A DNA stretch of 64,000 bases from the NCBI RefSeq assembly GCF_000317285.1, contig NZ_AJLN01000067.1, positions 1-64,000 of the forward strand, written 5' to 3'. This stretch comes from Chlorogloeopsis fritschii PCC 6912 (lineage in GTDB: Bacteria; Cyanobacteriota; Cyanobacteriia; Cyanobacteriales; Nostocaceae). The translations under genes were made by a program, and so were the position numbers. The notes beneath the pieces were generated by a model. The model did not search any database. It was not told the DNA's origin and saw nothing but the letters and a program-made list of their open reading frames with translations. Shown piece by piece: positions 8,125 to 16,236 of the stretch (position 1 is the stretch's first letter; each line of letters starts with the position of its first letter).

Positions 8125-8697
8125 TCAGTGTAATGATTTCTTTCGGTCTATAACCATCAACCAGTTATCTTGGTATTTTCCCTCATGTAGTTCATGTTTT
8201 GGCAAAAGCTTTACTTTTACGAAGCCGCATTTCTCATAGCAACGAATAGCGCGAGTATTCCTCACATCTGGATCTATGACTACTTTTATCGCTTGTAATT
8301 GCTCAAAAAGATAATTTACAATCCCCAATACCACTTTCGTGCCAATTCCTTGGTTCCAATAAGTACTTTCGCCTATAAATAGGTCAATACCATAGATAAA
8401 ATCAGTATTTTCCAAACAATACTTTTGCCTATCGGTTTCAGGTAAGTCATTGAGGAAATAATACTGTATATAACCGATGGGGATATTTTGATCGTAGAAC
8501 AGGCAGGGTACAACTGGATCATATCCCCTAACTATAGGTTGATATGTTTCTATAATTCTTTCTAAAGGAAAAGGATTATCTCTACCTTCATAAAATTCTA
8601 ATACTTTTTCGTCAGTCAGCCATTTCGCCATTAATTGATAATCATGGATATCATCTTGCATGAGGCGAATGCTGATTCCATCTTTTTCAAAAAGCAT
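8125..8697 (-). CDS. GNAT acetyltransferase, AAC(6')-like
   Basis: A 190-residue GNAT protein. The acetyl-CoA loop reads NQGIGTKVV, and the C-terminal half contains TRAIRCYEKCGFVKV, closely resembling aminoglycoside 6'-N-acetyltransferases. The preceding GIDLFIGE is also typical of that subgroup. Resistance to aminoglycosides is possible but not shown; many such environmental homologues have other substrates. Its 5' end overlaps the 3' end of the HEAT-repeat gene by 11 bp, so the two are surely co-transcribed and probably translationally coupled. Confidence 0.82.
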   Translation of the reverse strand: MLFEKDGISIRLMQDDIHDYQLMAKWLTDEKVLEFYEGRDNPFPLERIIETYQPIVRGYDPVVPCLFYDQNIPIGYIQYYFLNDLPETDRQKYCLENTDFIYGIDLFIGESTYWNQGIGTKVVLGIVNYLFEQLQAIKVVIDPDVRNTRAIRCYEKCGFVKVKLLPKHELHEGKYQDNWLMVIDRKKSLH

Positions 8698-9544
8698 CTC
8701 TATTATCTAATTTTTTTGGTTTGCAATTGTCAATAGCCTCTTCTAATAAATTATTATCCACATCCCACCACTCTTTTAACCGGATTAAAACTGAATATAA
8801 TCTTGAGTCTCTAATTTCCTTTGCTGCTTCTATAGCTAATTTACCAACCCACTTAGATGTAAGCTCTTCTATTAATAAAGGTACGACTCTTTCATCTCGT
8901 CTTATAGATAAACCTAGTAATGCTTCTCCACGAATTTCACTTTCAGTTTCAGTTTCATTCTTCTCAGCGATAAGACGTTGAAACAAAGCATCTCTAATAG
9001 CTGGCGTATTAATTTCTATCATTGAGCCTAATCCAAAAGTTGCCCAATTTCTCACATCTGCGTCTTCATCTGCGGATAAGTCAATTAACGTATTAATTGC
9101 TAACTCATCTGTTTGAGATAGTAACCCAAAAACGACACCAAAACGGACATTAGCACTAGAATGGTCTTTTAATTTCACTAATGGTTTTATTGCTCTAGAA
9201 TCCTTAAGGTGACCTAAAGCAACTCCAATCGCGCCCAGAACTTCAGTATCTTCTTCCTTCTCAAGCAGTTGGAGAAGTATATTCACAGATTCATCAGGAA
9301 AAGTTCTTTTTGGTATTCCTAGCTGTGCTAATATATCTACTCCTAACTCTCTTTCTTTAGGATTTTGACTATTACATAATCGTGATGCTGCTTCAAATAC
9401 TTCATAGCTACCACGGAAATGTAGAATACTGACAATATCCCTAAAAGCATATTCATTCTCTTGTGCTAGCGCAATTTGAATTAACTCTTCAGTACTTCTT
9501 GGATCGTTACGTTGTTCTTCAATATAATTATCTGACGGTTTCAT
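8687..9544 (-). CDS. HEAT-repeat (PBS-lyase-like) protein
   Basis: A 285-residue, all-helical, acidic protein with about six HEAT/PBS-lyase-type repeats. Clear units include IGVALGHLKDSRAIKPLVKL, VRFGVVFGLLSQTDELAINT, VRNWATFGLGSM and EALLGLSIRRDERVVPLLIE. In cyanobacteria such repeats occur in phycobilin lyases (CpcE type) and in generic scaffolds. No phycobiliprotein gene is nearby, so a scaffold role is the safer reading. It is first in a two-gene unit with the acetyltransferase, overlapping it by 11 bp. Confidence 0.82.
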   Translation of the reverse strand: MKPSDNYIEEQRNDPRSTEELIQIALAQENEYAFRDIVSILHFRGSYEVFEAASRLCNSQNPKERELGVDILAQLGIPKRTFPDESVNILLQLLEKEEDTEVLGAIGVALGHLKDSRAIKPLVKLKDHSSANVRFGVVFGLLSQTDELAINTLIDLSADEDADVRNWATFGLGSMIEINTPAIRDALFQRLIAEKNETETESEIRGEALLGLSIRRDERVVPLLIEELTSKWVGKLAIEAAKEIRDSRLYSVLIRLKEWWDVDNNLLEEAIDNCKPKKLDNRDAF

Positions 9545-9635
9545 AAGCTTAAAATCCTGAATTAATCTCTAAGAGGAAGTCTGAGAAGTTTAATTTCATG
9601 CTTAACCTAGCAACTAGAAGCTGCACAACAGATGA

Positions 9636-9722
9636 CGCCACTTGACGCCAGTAGGGCGATCGCACAGTGTGGAGTATCGCTAACGGCGGGACTTCTCTTG
9701 GCAGTGCTGGCTTACCACGGCA
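9636..9722. repeat. GC-rich repeat-like spacer, possibly related to family C
   Basis: The stretch shares short words (TGACGCCA, GACGCCAGT, ACGGCAGT) with the GC-rich modules at 17100 and 35250, and contains a HIP1 site. It stands out in base composition from the AT-rich spacer around it. Assignment to the family is tentative. Confidence 0.35.
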
Positions 9723-9923
9723 GTGGCTTGGCTACACAGACAAAACTACCTGTGCAGGTTTAAAACTCTTAATTTTTCTTTAGTCAGCACAGGCAGACTT
9801 TGTTTGTATAGTAGCGAATTATATTTGCCCAATACTTTTCAAAGAACTTCAAAAATAGACACAATTATTATTTATCTAGTAAATTTTGTGTATTCACTTG
9901 GTAACCATTATAAAAACAATTAA

Positions 9924-9954
9924 AAAGCGGTTTGTGGTTTGCACAAACCGCTTT
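9924..9954 (-). terminator. Rho-independent terminator of chaB-like gene
   Basis: A perfect 13-bp stem (AAAGCGGTTTGTG with its complement at 9942-9954) and a 5-nt loop. On the minus strand it runs into a T tract (complement of 9922-9926), 27 nt past the stop codon of the gene at 9981. Confidence 0.8.
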
Positions 9955-9980
9955 AAATCTAACATATATTTACAAGGATA

Positions 9981-10307
9981 TTAGTTGCCGCCAGAGGTAA
10001 CAGCTTTATAATGTTGGGCGGTAACTTCACCCTTGGCGTGCCATTGACCATCTAAGCCTTTTTCAAACATCTCGCGGACGCTGTTCCAAGCGATTTGACG
10101 AGCGCCCTCTTCACTTATACCGTCACTTTGGGCAGCTTTCATAGCAGCAACAAAAATTTGTTGAGCTTCTTGGGGCAGGTTTTCTCCTCTGATTTCTTCT
10201 GGCAATTCCTGCTGGTTATTACTTGCACTTTCCTGTGTGGTTTCCTGTTGTGCTTGCGCTGCGTCGGCATTTCTAGTTTCTTCTGTCAATTCCTTGTTAA
10301 AACTCAT
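9981..10307 (-). CDS. ChaB family protein
   Basis: A 108-residue protein. Residues ~35-95 match the ChaB fold: LPEEIRGENLPQEAQQIFVAA, then GARQIAWNSVREMFEKGLDGQW. The first ~33 residues are a polar, Gln/Ala-rich extension (ADAAQAQQETTQESASNNQQ) that is probably disordered. ChaB was named as a regulator of the Ca2+/H+ antiporter ChaA in Escherichia coli, but its molecular role is unclear; no antiporter gene lies nearby. It has its own terminator and is monocistronic. Confidence 0.85.
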   Translation of the reverse strand: MSFNKELTEETRNADAAQAQQETTQESASNNQQELPEEIRGENLPQEAQQIFVAAMKAAQSDGISEEGARQIAWNSVREMFEKGLDGQWHAKGEVTAQHYKAVTSGGN

Positions 10308-10482
10308 CAGTTTACTCCGATTATTTAATCTTGAATTATTTGTTGAGTTAATCGTAAAAAGTTAAAGACTTGTTCTCATCTTTCTGCAAGCATAGATATG
10401 ACTTACCCATTGGTAGGAATTTAATGATGGAATTTACTCTTCATTTTTCTTTATAGACTGGTATAAATGTATAAATTATCTC

Positions 10483-11199
10483 CTAGATCCCTGAGTGAAT
10501 AAACTTATTTTTGATTTCTGAGTCTTTTGATTGTTCTGAAGTAGTTTCTTCTAAAGGTGGACGCAAGCACAGGTAAAGTAACGGGCCAAACAAAGGTAAG
10601 AGTGCCACTGCCCAAAAAATGCGAGTATCCTTAATACCTCTGCGTGCCATGTCATCCTCAAACAAAGATGTGATGGGGAATATCAAGCACATCAAACAAA
10701 AGTCGATACTGATCAGATGTACAAAATGCCTAGTCTGAAATTGATGAACGTAGTCTTGCCAATCTCCGGCAGTGACTGCATAAACTAGTAAGGCAATAGT
10801 GCCGACTAAAAGAAAAATTCCTGTTGAACGTTGGTCAAAAAATTGCAGCCACTTATCTTTTTGCCCGTAAAACTCCTGATTTGATTTGCGCAAGATTAAG
10901 TAGGGTAAAAGGCAAATTACTCCAGTGAAATTTGAGCCGATAAAATAAGGCCAAACACGAAAGTTTTGCATTCTGCCATCGGCAAACATCATTGCGCCGT
11001 AAATCATCGGCCAAACACCCATCAAAGAAAAGATAACTGGAATGAAGGCATTGAGTTTATCCCATTGGAGTGTTAACAATTTCCATCCTAAAGGCCAGGT
11101 GTCGGCTTGATCTAGGGGAGCTAACCAAAGGGTGTAGGCGACAAATGCCACCCAAATTACCAAGAGAATAATTTTTCTAATAGCCATAAATTTAAACAA
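10483..11199 (-). CDS. Six-TM membrane protein of unknown function
   Basis: A 238-residue polytopic membrane protein with about six hydrophobic helices (roughly 7-24, 50-72, 83-104, 125-145, 160-181, 195-213) and a charged C-terminal tail. I do not recognise a catalytic or transport motif. It overlaps the 3' end of the upstream CDF transporter gene by 8 bp, making it the last gene of a tight operon with that transporter and a carotenoid oxygenase. It could be an accessory subunit, but that is inference from position only. Confidence 0.7.
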   Translation of the reverse strand: MFKFMAIRKIILLVIWVAFVAYTLWLAPLDQADTWPLGWKLLTLQWDKLNAFIPVIFSLMGVWPMIYGAMMFADGRMQNFRVWPYFIGSNFTGVICLLPYLILRKSNQEFYGQKDKWLQFFDQRSTGIFLLVGTIALLVYAVTAGDWQDYVHQFQTRHFVHLISIDFCLMCLIFPITSLFEDDMARRGIKDTRIFWAVALLPLFGPLLYLCLRPPLEETTSEQSKDSEIKNKFIHSGI

Positions 11200-12106
11200 G
11201 GTTCTGTGGAGCTAAAACACAAGGATTATTTGGATCGCCAATTTCTAATTGAATAGTTGTATGTTCAATACCAAAAATATCGTGGAGTTCTTGGACAACT
11301 TTAGCTAAAAATGCATCTCCTGGATGTCCATTTGGCATCACTAAATGGGCAGTTAAAGCTACTTCTGAAGAACTCATTCCCCATATATGTAAATCGTGAA
11401 CTTCGATTACACCTGGTAGTTCACTTAAATAAGTACGAACGGCAAGAAGTTCAATGCCGATGGGGACAGCATCGAGTGCTAAGTTAAGAGATTCCCAAAG
11501 AAGTTGCCAGCTGTTAATAATAACAACTGCAACCACAATCAAACTAATCGCGGGATCGAACCACAACCAACCTGTTGTTAAAATGGCAACACCTGCCAAA
11601 ACAACACCAAGAGACACCATTGCATCAGCCGCCATATGTAAAAATGCACCACGGATGTTAATGTCTCGTTTGCGACCAGAAAGAAACATTAAAGCAGTGA
11701 TAGTGTTGATGATAACTCCCGCGATCGCTACTCCTATAACTACATTGCCGGGGATAGGACTAGGATTGCTGAAGCGGCGTATTGATTCCCAGGCAACTCC
11801 CCCCATTACCAACAGCAGGATAATAGCATTTAACAGAGCAGCCAAAATTGAAGAACGACGAAGCCCATAGGTATAGCGTTTGGTAGGTGGGCGCTGAGAG
11901 AGGAAACTTGCTCCCCAAGCCAGCACTAACCCCAAAACATCACTCAAATTGTGTCCGGCATCAGCCACAAGTGCCAAAGAGTTAGTCAAAAAACCGTAGG
12001 TTGCCTCTACAACGACAAATCCGGCATTTAGGATGAATCCGATCGCGAAGGCACGATTGTAATTCAACTGTTTGTGACTATGACTGTGATTGTGGCTAGC
12101 AGACAT
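11192..12106 (-). CDS. Cation diffusion facilitator (CDF) metal transporter, ZitB/CzcD-like
   Basis: A 304-residue CDF transporter. It starts with a His-rich cytosolic tail (ASHNHSHSHKQ), followed by six predicted helices and a C-terminal cytoplasmic domain from about residue 205. Helix II carries LVADAGHNLSDVLG, with the H/D metal site typical of Zn-transporting members, and helix V has the matching HMAADAMVSLG. These export Zn2+ (sometimes Co/Cd/Fe) against protons. The gene begins 3 bp after the carotenoid oxygenase stop and overlaps the next membrane-protein gene by 8 bp, so all are one transcript. The link between metal export and carotenoid cleavage is unexplained; the oxygenase is itself an iron enzyme. 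Confidence 0.92.
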   Translation of the reverse strand: MSASHNHSHSHKQLNYNRAFAIGFILNAGFVVVEATYGFLTNSLALVADAGHNLSDVLGLVLAWGASFLSQRPPTKRYTYGLRRSSILAALLNAIILLLVMGGVAWESIRRFSNPSPIPGNVVIGVAIAGVIINTITALMFLSGRKRDINIRGAFLHMAADAMVSLGVVLAGVAILTTGWLWFDPAISLIVVAVVIINSWQLLWESLNLALDAVPIGIELLAVRTYLSELPGVIEVHDLHIWGMSSSEVALTAHLVMPNGHPGDAFLAKVVQELHDIFGIEHTTIQLEIGDPNNPCVLAPQNLV

Positions 12107-12109
12107 AAG

Positions 12110-13609
12110 TTAATCACTGCCTTCTACTTGAGAAGTGAAGCTGCCATGTAGTCCATAGGGGATGTGGTGTTTAAGGTGTAGATTGGCGATCGGCCCTTTT
12201 TCTAGATTTTTGCTATCTAGAATTACTACGTCGGTACGGTGATGAGCAGCGTTGTAGACTAGTGTAAACACCCAACCATCATCTTCATTAGTAGCACCCG
12301 GTTTAGGTACAAACACTGGTTCGCCCACAAATCCCTTGGGTGCTGCACTCCAGAATTGCTGCTCGCCAGATTCTGGATTGATTTTAATAATTGCTTGCTG
12401 GGGGGCATCTCCTTCTGGTTGATGGGCAGCGGCTAAGAATATCCAACGATGATGTTTACCAACAAGTGCGGGATGAACAAATGGAAATTCACAAGCACGT
12501 TTATCGATGAGATGCCGTTGTGATGTCTGCGTTTGAAAATTGATGCGAAAACGCCAAAGTTGGGCTGGAGGGCGGCTGTCAAAATCAATTTCCTGATAAT
12601 TCAGGTTGTGATCGACACCAGGAAAGGTTTCGTAGCAAATTGAGTCTACAACGATTTCGTCATCCTGCTCAAAGGCGTTGGCATGATGGAAAACAAAACA
12701 GGGATCGGCTGGAATACATTGTGCCGGATGTGAGCGATCGCGAGGAATTACCCAAATTTTTGTCGGGTTTTGCTCCTGAAATTTGATACACTCTGCCGCA
12801 CCTCGAAAGCCTAATACGTAGGGCAGAGGATTAAAAGAAACAGGGTTTTGAAAGAACAGACAATAGTTGGGCGTAATGGCAAAGTCATGGATGAAGGCAA
12901 AGCCTGGTACTTGATGGTCATGTTTTTGTACAACCTTACCCGTTAAGTCTATTTCATAAACAGTAATAGTTGTTAAAGGGCCTGGTTTGATAGCAAACGT
13001 GACTAAGCACGGTTCCCGACTTTCATCGCCTGGATCTATCATCGGATGCGCGGCAAAGGGCGAATCTTTACCCAGTACACCATCTAGAGTTTCGATGCCC
13101 AAAGTCTCTAATGTCTGCGGCTCTAGACGATAAGGGTGGGAAGCTTCCCAAAGGGCTAATAATTTTCCACCCCAATAGATGATATTGGTGTTGGCAACGT
13201 TTTTCTTTCTCAAGTCAAAGGCATTTGCCAACCACCCTCCTGGTTTCTCAGTACCGAAAACTCCCCGATACAGCATTCGCCCTGCTGCTTGTTCTGCACC
13301 ATAACCTTCTGTACGAACAAAGCGATTGCGAAAATGAGCACGTCCATTTGAGAAGGAAATAGCACACACCATGCCATCTCCATCAAAAGGATGGTGAACA
13401 GGGCGACCGAAGATATCTAGTAGCCCAGGGCCGTTACGAAATAGAGTACCGTTGAGATCTGTAGGAATTTCTCCCTCCACATCTTCAATCCAGTAGTCAA
13501 ATTCCTGTGTCAGCGAACGGTTGGCTCCCCGCCAGTCTTCCATTGTGTAGGGCTTGGACACAGAGGAGGTAAAATTTTGTTGGGATCTAGTTGTTTGCAT
13601 GAGCCGCAT
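12110..13609 (-). CDS. Apocarotenoid-15,15'-oxygenase-type carotenoid cleavage dioxygenase
   Basis: About 499 residues, a carotenoid oxygenase (RPE65/CCD family) most like cyanobacterial apocarotenoid oxygenase (Synechocystis Diox1). The four histidines that bind the catalytic iron can be placed: AHPMIDP, FIHDFAITPNY, VFHHANAFE and GLHGSF near the C-terminus. The N-terminal half has GTLFRNGPGLLDIFGR and HPFDGDGM. The enzyme cleaves apocarotenoids to retinal-type products. Candidate starts are TTG 13612, ATG 13609 and ATG 13600. I prefer 13609 because it overlaps the stop of a tiny upstream ORF as TGATG, a classic coupling arrangement. It is followed after 3 bp by a CDF transporter gene. Confidence 0.92.
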   Translation of the reverse strand: MRLMQTTRSQQNFTSSVSKPYTMEDWRGANRSLTQEFDYWIEDVEGEIPTDLNGTLFRNGPGLLDIFGRPVHHPFDGDGMVCAISFSNGRAHFRNRFVRTEGYGAEQAAGRMLYRGVFGTEKPGGWLANAFDLRKKNVANTNIIYWGGKLLALWEASHPYRLEPQTLETLGIETLDGVLGKDSPFAAHPMIDPGDESREPCLVTFAIKPGPLTTITVYEIDLTGKVVQKHDHQVPGFAFIHDFAITPNYCLFFQNPVSFNPLPYVLGFRGAAECIKFQEQNPTKIWVIPRDRSHPAQCIPADPCFVFHHANAFEQDDEIVVDSICYETFPGVDHNLNYQEIDFDSRPPAQLWRFRINFQTQTSQRHLIDKRACEFPFVHPALVGKHHRWIFLAAAHQPEGDAPQQAIIKINPESGEQQFWSAAPKGFVGEPVFVPKPGATNEDDGWVFTLVYNAAHHRTDVVILDSKNLEKGPIANLHLKHHIPYGLHGSFTSQVEGSD

Positions 13610-13704
13610 CAATGAAAATCAATACTAGGCTGGAGAAGTAGTGCGATCGCCCCTACAATCACAAAGGATATTGTTATCCAAAGCAACATCATATTCAGCT
13701 TCAT
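13609..13704 (-). CDS. Possible 31-residue single-span membrane peptide upstream of carotenoid oxygenase
   Basis: A 31-codon ORF opening MKLNMMLLWITISF and ending LLLQPSIDFH. Residues ~5-24 form one hydrophobic helix. AGGAG lies 6 nt before its ATG, a better ribosome binding site than most genes here, and its TGA overlaps the oxygenase ATG as TGATG. I do not recognise it among the small photosystem or cytochrome b6f subunits. It could be a real small membrane protein or a leader ORF that couples translation to the oxygenase. Confidence 0.45.
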   Translation of the reverse strand: MKLNMMLLWITISFVIVGAIALLLQPSIDFH

Positions 13705-14118
13705 TATGTGCTCCTGATTGATGAAATTTCTCAAAACAGAATGTTAAAAGTAAAACTAATTAGATGCTATGAAGAGAAAACAGAAATCATCGTCTTTCTT
13801 GGGAAAGGTTTGATTAGTTAGATTCAAGCCACAAAATATAAAAAATTACCATACTTTTGGGAGAAGCTTAAATAGCTGATGAGATAACTCATACAAAGAT
13901 TTAACTTTTTTCATCTCGGTGCCGAGATTTGAACCATCAGAGAGTTCTTGTACGAGCAACTACTTTCGTCAGTGAATACGAACAAATCTCCAAAATTATC
14001 TGGTGTATCAGAGTACAATTACTGAGTTATGGCTCGTTTATAGTACAGAATCCTCGGATTTTAGATTTAAAACGCCAATTTACAATCTAAAATCTAAAAT
14101 TTCTAATCTACGACTACA
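13705..14118. other. Divergent spacer with a perfect short inverted repeat
   Basis: Spacer between the carotenoid oxygenase operon and the malic enzyme gene. It holds an inverted repeat at 13913-13928 (ATCTCGG, two bases, CCGAGAT) that could be an operator. A TCTAAAATCTAAAAT direct repeat precedes the malic enzyme start near 14085. No other gene seen. Confidence 0.4.
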
Positions 14119-15510
14119 ATGACAGATCTGACTCCTAACTCTAGTTTTAGTTTGACACTCCGCCTAGAAATTCCCAACCGCGTGGGAATGTTAGCTAACG
14201 TAACTCAAGCAATATCTAATAGTGGTGGTAATTTCGGTCAAATAGATCTTATCGAACAAACCAGACATATTTCCATTCGCGAGATTACCGTTGATGCCGC
14301 AAGTACCGAACACGCTGAAGCGATCGTGCAAGCAGTCAAGGCATTACCAGACATCAAGGTGCTGAATGTTTATGACCGTACCTTTAATCTGCATCGTGGT
14401 GGCAAAATTAGTATAGCTAGCAGAATTCCTCTTAAAACTGTATCTGACTTGGCAATGGCATATACGCCTGGAGTCGGACGTATCTGCAATGCGATCGCTC
14501 AAGATCCAGAAGAAGTTTACAAATTAACGATTAAACAAAATACTGTAGCTATTGTTACTGATGGTAGCGCAGTTTTGGGCTTAGGAAATCTCGGCCCAGA
14601 AGCAGCATTACCAGTAATGGAAGGAAAAGCAATGCTATTCAAAGAATTTGCAGGCATCGATGCTTTCCCCATCTGTCTTGCAACTCAAGATACAGATGAA
14701 ATTGTTAGTACAGTTAAAAATATTGCCCCTGTTTTTGGAGGCGTAAATTTAGAAGATATTGCTGCTCCTCGTTGCTTTGAAATAGAAGAGAGACTGCGGC
14801 GTGAGTTAGATATTCCCGTTTTTCATGACGATCAGCATGGCACGGCAATAGTGACTTTAGCAGCACTTTTCAACGCTTTAAAACTAGTGCATAAATCAAT
14901 GGATCAAATCCGGATTGTGATTAACGGTGCAGGTGCAGCAGGAATCGCGATCGCTCGTTTACTCCGCAAGGCAGGAGCAGAGAAAATTTGGCTATGCGAT
15001 TCTAAAGGAATTCTCTCTGTTAGTCGCACCGACTTAACAGAAGAAAAACGGGAATTTGCCGTTAAAGCCCAGGGTACTCTAGCGGGTGCCATGCAAGGGG
15101 CAGATGTATTTATTGGCGTCAGCATACCGGGAGTATTGACACCAGAAATGGTACGTTCGATGACCAAGGATTCTATTGTGTTTGCAATGGCAAATCCAAT
15201 TCCAGAAATTCAACCAGAATTAGTGAGCGCAGAAGTTGCCGTTATCGCCACTGGTAGAAGTGACTACCCAAATCAAATTAATAACGTTCTTGCTTTTCCT
15301 GGAGTATTTCGCGGCGCTTTAGATTGTCGGGCACAGACAATTACCACTTCAATGTACTTAGAAGCAGCAAGCGCGATCGCTTCTTTAATCAAACCAACAG
15401 ATTTAGACAAGGAACACATTATTCCTTCTGTGTTTGATGAGCGAGTCGCCACTACTGTTGCTGCTGCGGTGCAACGTGCGGCACGCCAAGATGGTGTTGC
15501 TCGCTCTTAG
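14119..15510 (+). CDS. NAD(P)-dependent malic enzyme with N-terminal ACT domain
   Basis: A 463-residue protein. Residues ~8-85 are an ACT domain (LTLRLEIPNRVGMLANVTQA), a small-molecule sensor common in clostridial and cyanobacterial malic enzymes. The catalytic part follows: MAYTPGVGRIC, then VTDGSAVLGLGNLGPEAALP, the FHDDQHGTA metal/substrate region, and the Rossmann motif INGAGAAGIAIARLL. It decarboxylates malate to pyruvate and CO2, yielding NAD(P)H. The gene is monocistronic and divergent from the oxygenase operon. Cofactor preference cannot be settled by eye. Confidence 0.93.
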   Translation: MTDLTPNSSFSLTLRLEIPNRVGMLANVTQAISNSGGNFGQIDLIEQTRHISIREITVDAASTEHAEAIVQAVKALPDIKVLNVYDRTFNLHRGGKISIASRIPLKTVSDLAMAYTPGVGRICNAIAQDPEEVYKLTIKQNTVAIVTDGSAVLGLGNLGPEAALPVMEGKAMLFKEFAGIDAFPICLATQDTDEIVSTVKNIAPVFGGVNLEDIAAPRCFEIEERLRRELDIPVFHDDQHGTAIVTLAALFNALKLVHKSMDQIRIVINGAGAAGIAIARLLRKAGAEKIWLCDSKGILSVSRTDLTEEKREFAVKAQGTLAGAMQGADVFIGVSIPGVLTPEMVRSMTKDSIVFAMANPIPEIQPELVSAEVAVIATGRSDYPNQINNVLAFPGVFRGALDCRAQTITTSMYLEAASAIASLIKPTDLDKEHIIPSVFDERVATTVAAAVQRAARQDGVARS

Positions 15511-15530
15511 TGATTGGTTGTTTTACTACT

Positions 15531-15600
15531 GTACGGGCGGGTTTGGCAAATCAATAGTCGCTTTCAATAGAGATATTATTGGCAAAACCTGCTCCTAATA
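15531..15600. repeat. Family B dispersed element, copy 1 (short form)
   Basis: Begins CTGTACGGGCGGGTTTGGC and ends TTGGCAAAACCTGCTCC. The ends are imperfect inverted repeats (GGCGGGTTT against AAACCTGC), and the ~70-bp unit lacks the GC-rich module found in the copies at 17100 and 35181. Confidence 0.7.
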
Positions 15601-15699
15601 ACTACTTATCGCGTGATATTTCATGCGGGGAATCGAGCGATCGCCGCGTTTACGTTAGATAGCCTCCTCCCCGTTACTTTTTGCTGTCTGGATTTATCG

Positions 15700-15912
15700 C
15701 TATTGTTCCAAATCTTTCTCGGTAAGTTCAGCGTCCTTCATGATGCTTTTTAAAGTCCCTTTTGGCAAATCACGATTGCTGTAAACTGGTACGCAGAGAA
15801 TAGCGTCAACGCCTTCTTTTGTATAAATGTGATGACTTCCAGTAATTCGCTTTAGCTTCCAACCATTGCGTTCTAAAATCTTGCAAAGTGCCTTACCAGA
15901 AATCATTTTCAT
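15700..15912 (-). CDS. hicA: HicA-type toxin (mRNA interferase)
   Basis: A 70-residue basic protein of the HicA/YcfA family with a double-stranded-RNA-binding-like fold. The catalytic histidine lies in ITGSHHIYTKEG. The N-terminal helix ends in LERNGWKLKR and the C-terminus is MKDAELTEKDLEQ. HicA toxins cleave mRNA and are held inactive by HicB. Its ATG overlaps the stop of the upstream HicB gene by 4 bp (ATGA), the usual antitoxin-first arrangement on this strand. All expected elements are present, so the toxin is probably functional. Confidence 0.9.
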   Translation of the reverse strand: MKMISGKALCKILERNGWKLKRITGSHHIYTKEGVDAILCVPVYSNRDLPKGTLKSIMKDAELTEKDLEQ

Positions 15913-16109
15913 AAAGATAGCTCGATCAAATGCTGATCTGGTTCAAGCTCCTCTCGCTCACTGGCAACTTCCAGCCAGCCTTGAATGGCATCTTGCAGCA
16001 TTTCTAATAGGTGTTCGTAGCTGTTTCCCCAAGTGTGACACCCTGGTAGAGCAGGTACAGAGCCACACCACACCCCATCTTCTTGCCAGATCACTGCTTT
16101 GATTTTCAT
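15909..16109 (-). CDS. hicB: HicB-type antitoxin
   Basis: A 66-residue acidic protein with a partial RNase H-like fold: KAVIWQEDGVWCGSVPALPG and HTWGNSYEHLLEMLQDAI are standard for HicB. No C-terminal ribbon-helix-helix or HTH domain is fused, so autoregulation would need another DNA-binding partner or does not occur. It precedes hicA with a 4-bp overlap. The pair forms a type II toxin-antitoxin module, common in multiple copies in filamentous cyanobacteria. Confidence 0.9.
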   Translation of the reverse strand: MKIKAVIWQEDGVWCGSVPALPGCHTWGNSYEHLLEMLQDAIQGWLEVASEREELEPDQHLIELSL

Positions 16110-16236
16110 CGCAAATTACGTCCATCAGGCTTCACTGAAGATTTTAGCGTACAGGGCAACTTCCACCACTGAGCCATGATGCAATCTTCTTAGCTCCTTT
16201 TTTTGGGAGCCTCACACCCAATTCCCTCACTAACAA

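Noticed and set aside
9723-9923. 66-codon plus-strand ORF after a GC-rich spacer
   Set aside because: Low-complexity translation, no ribosome site, and it runs up to the chaB terminator.
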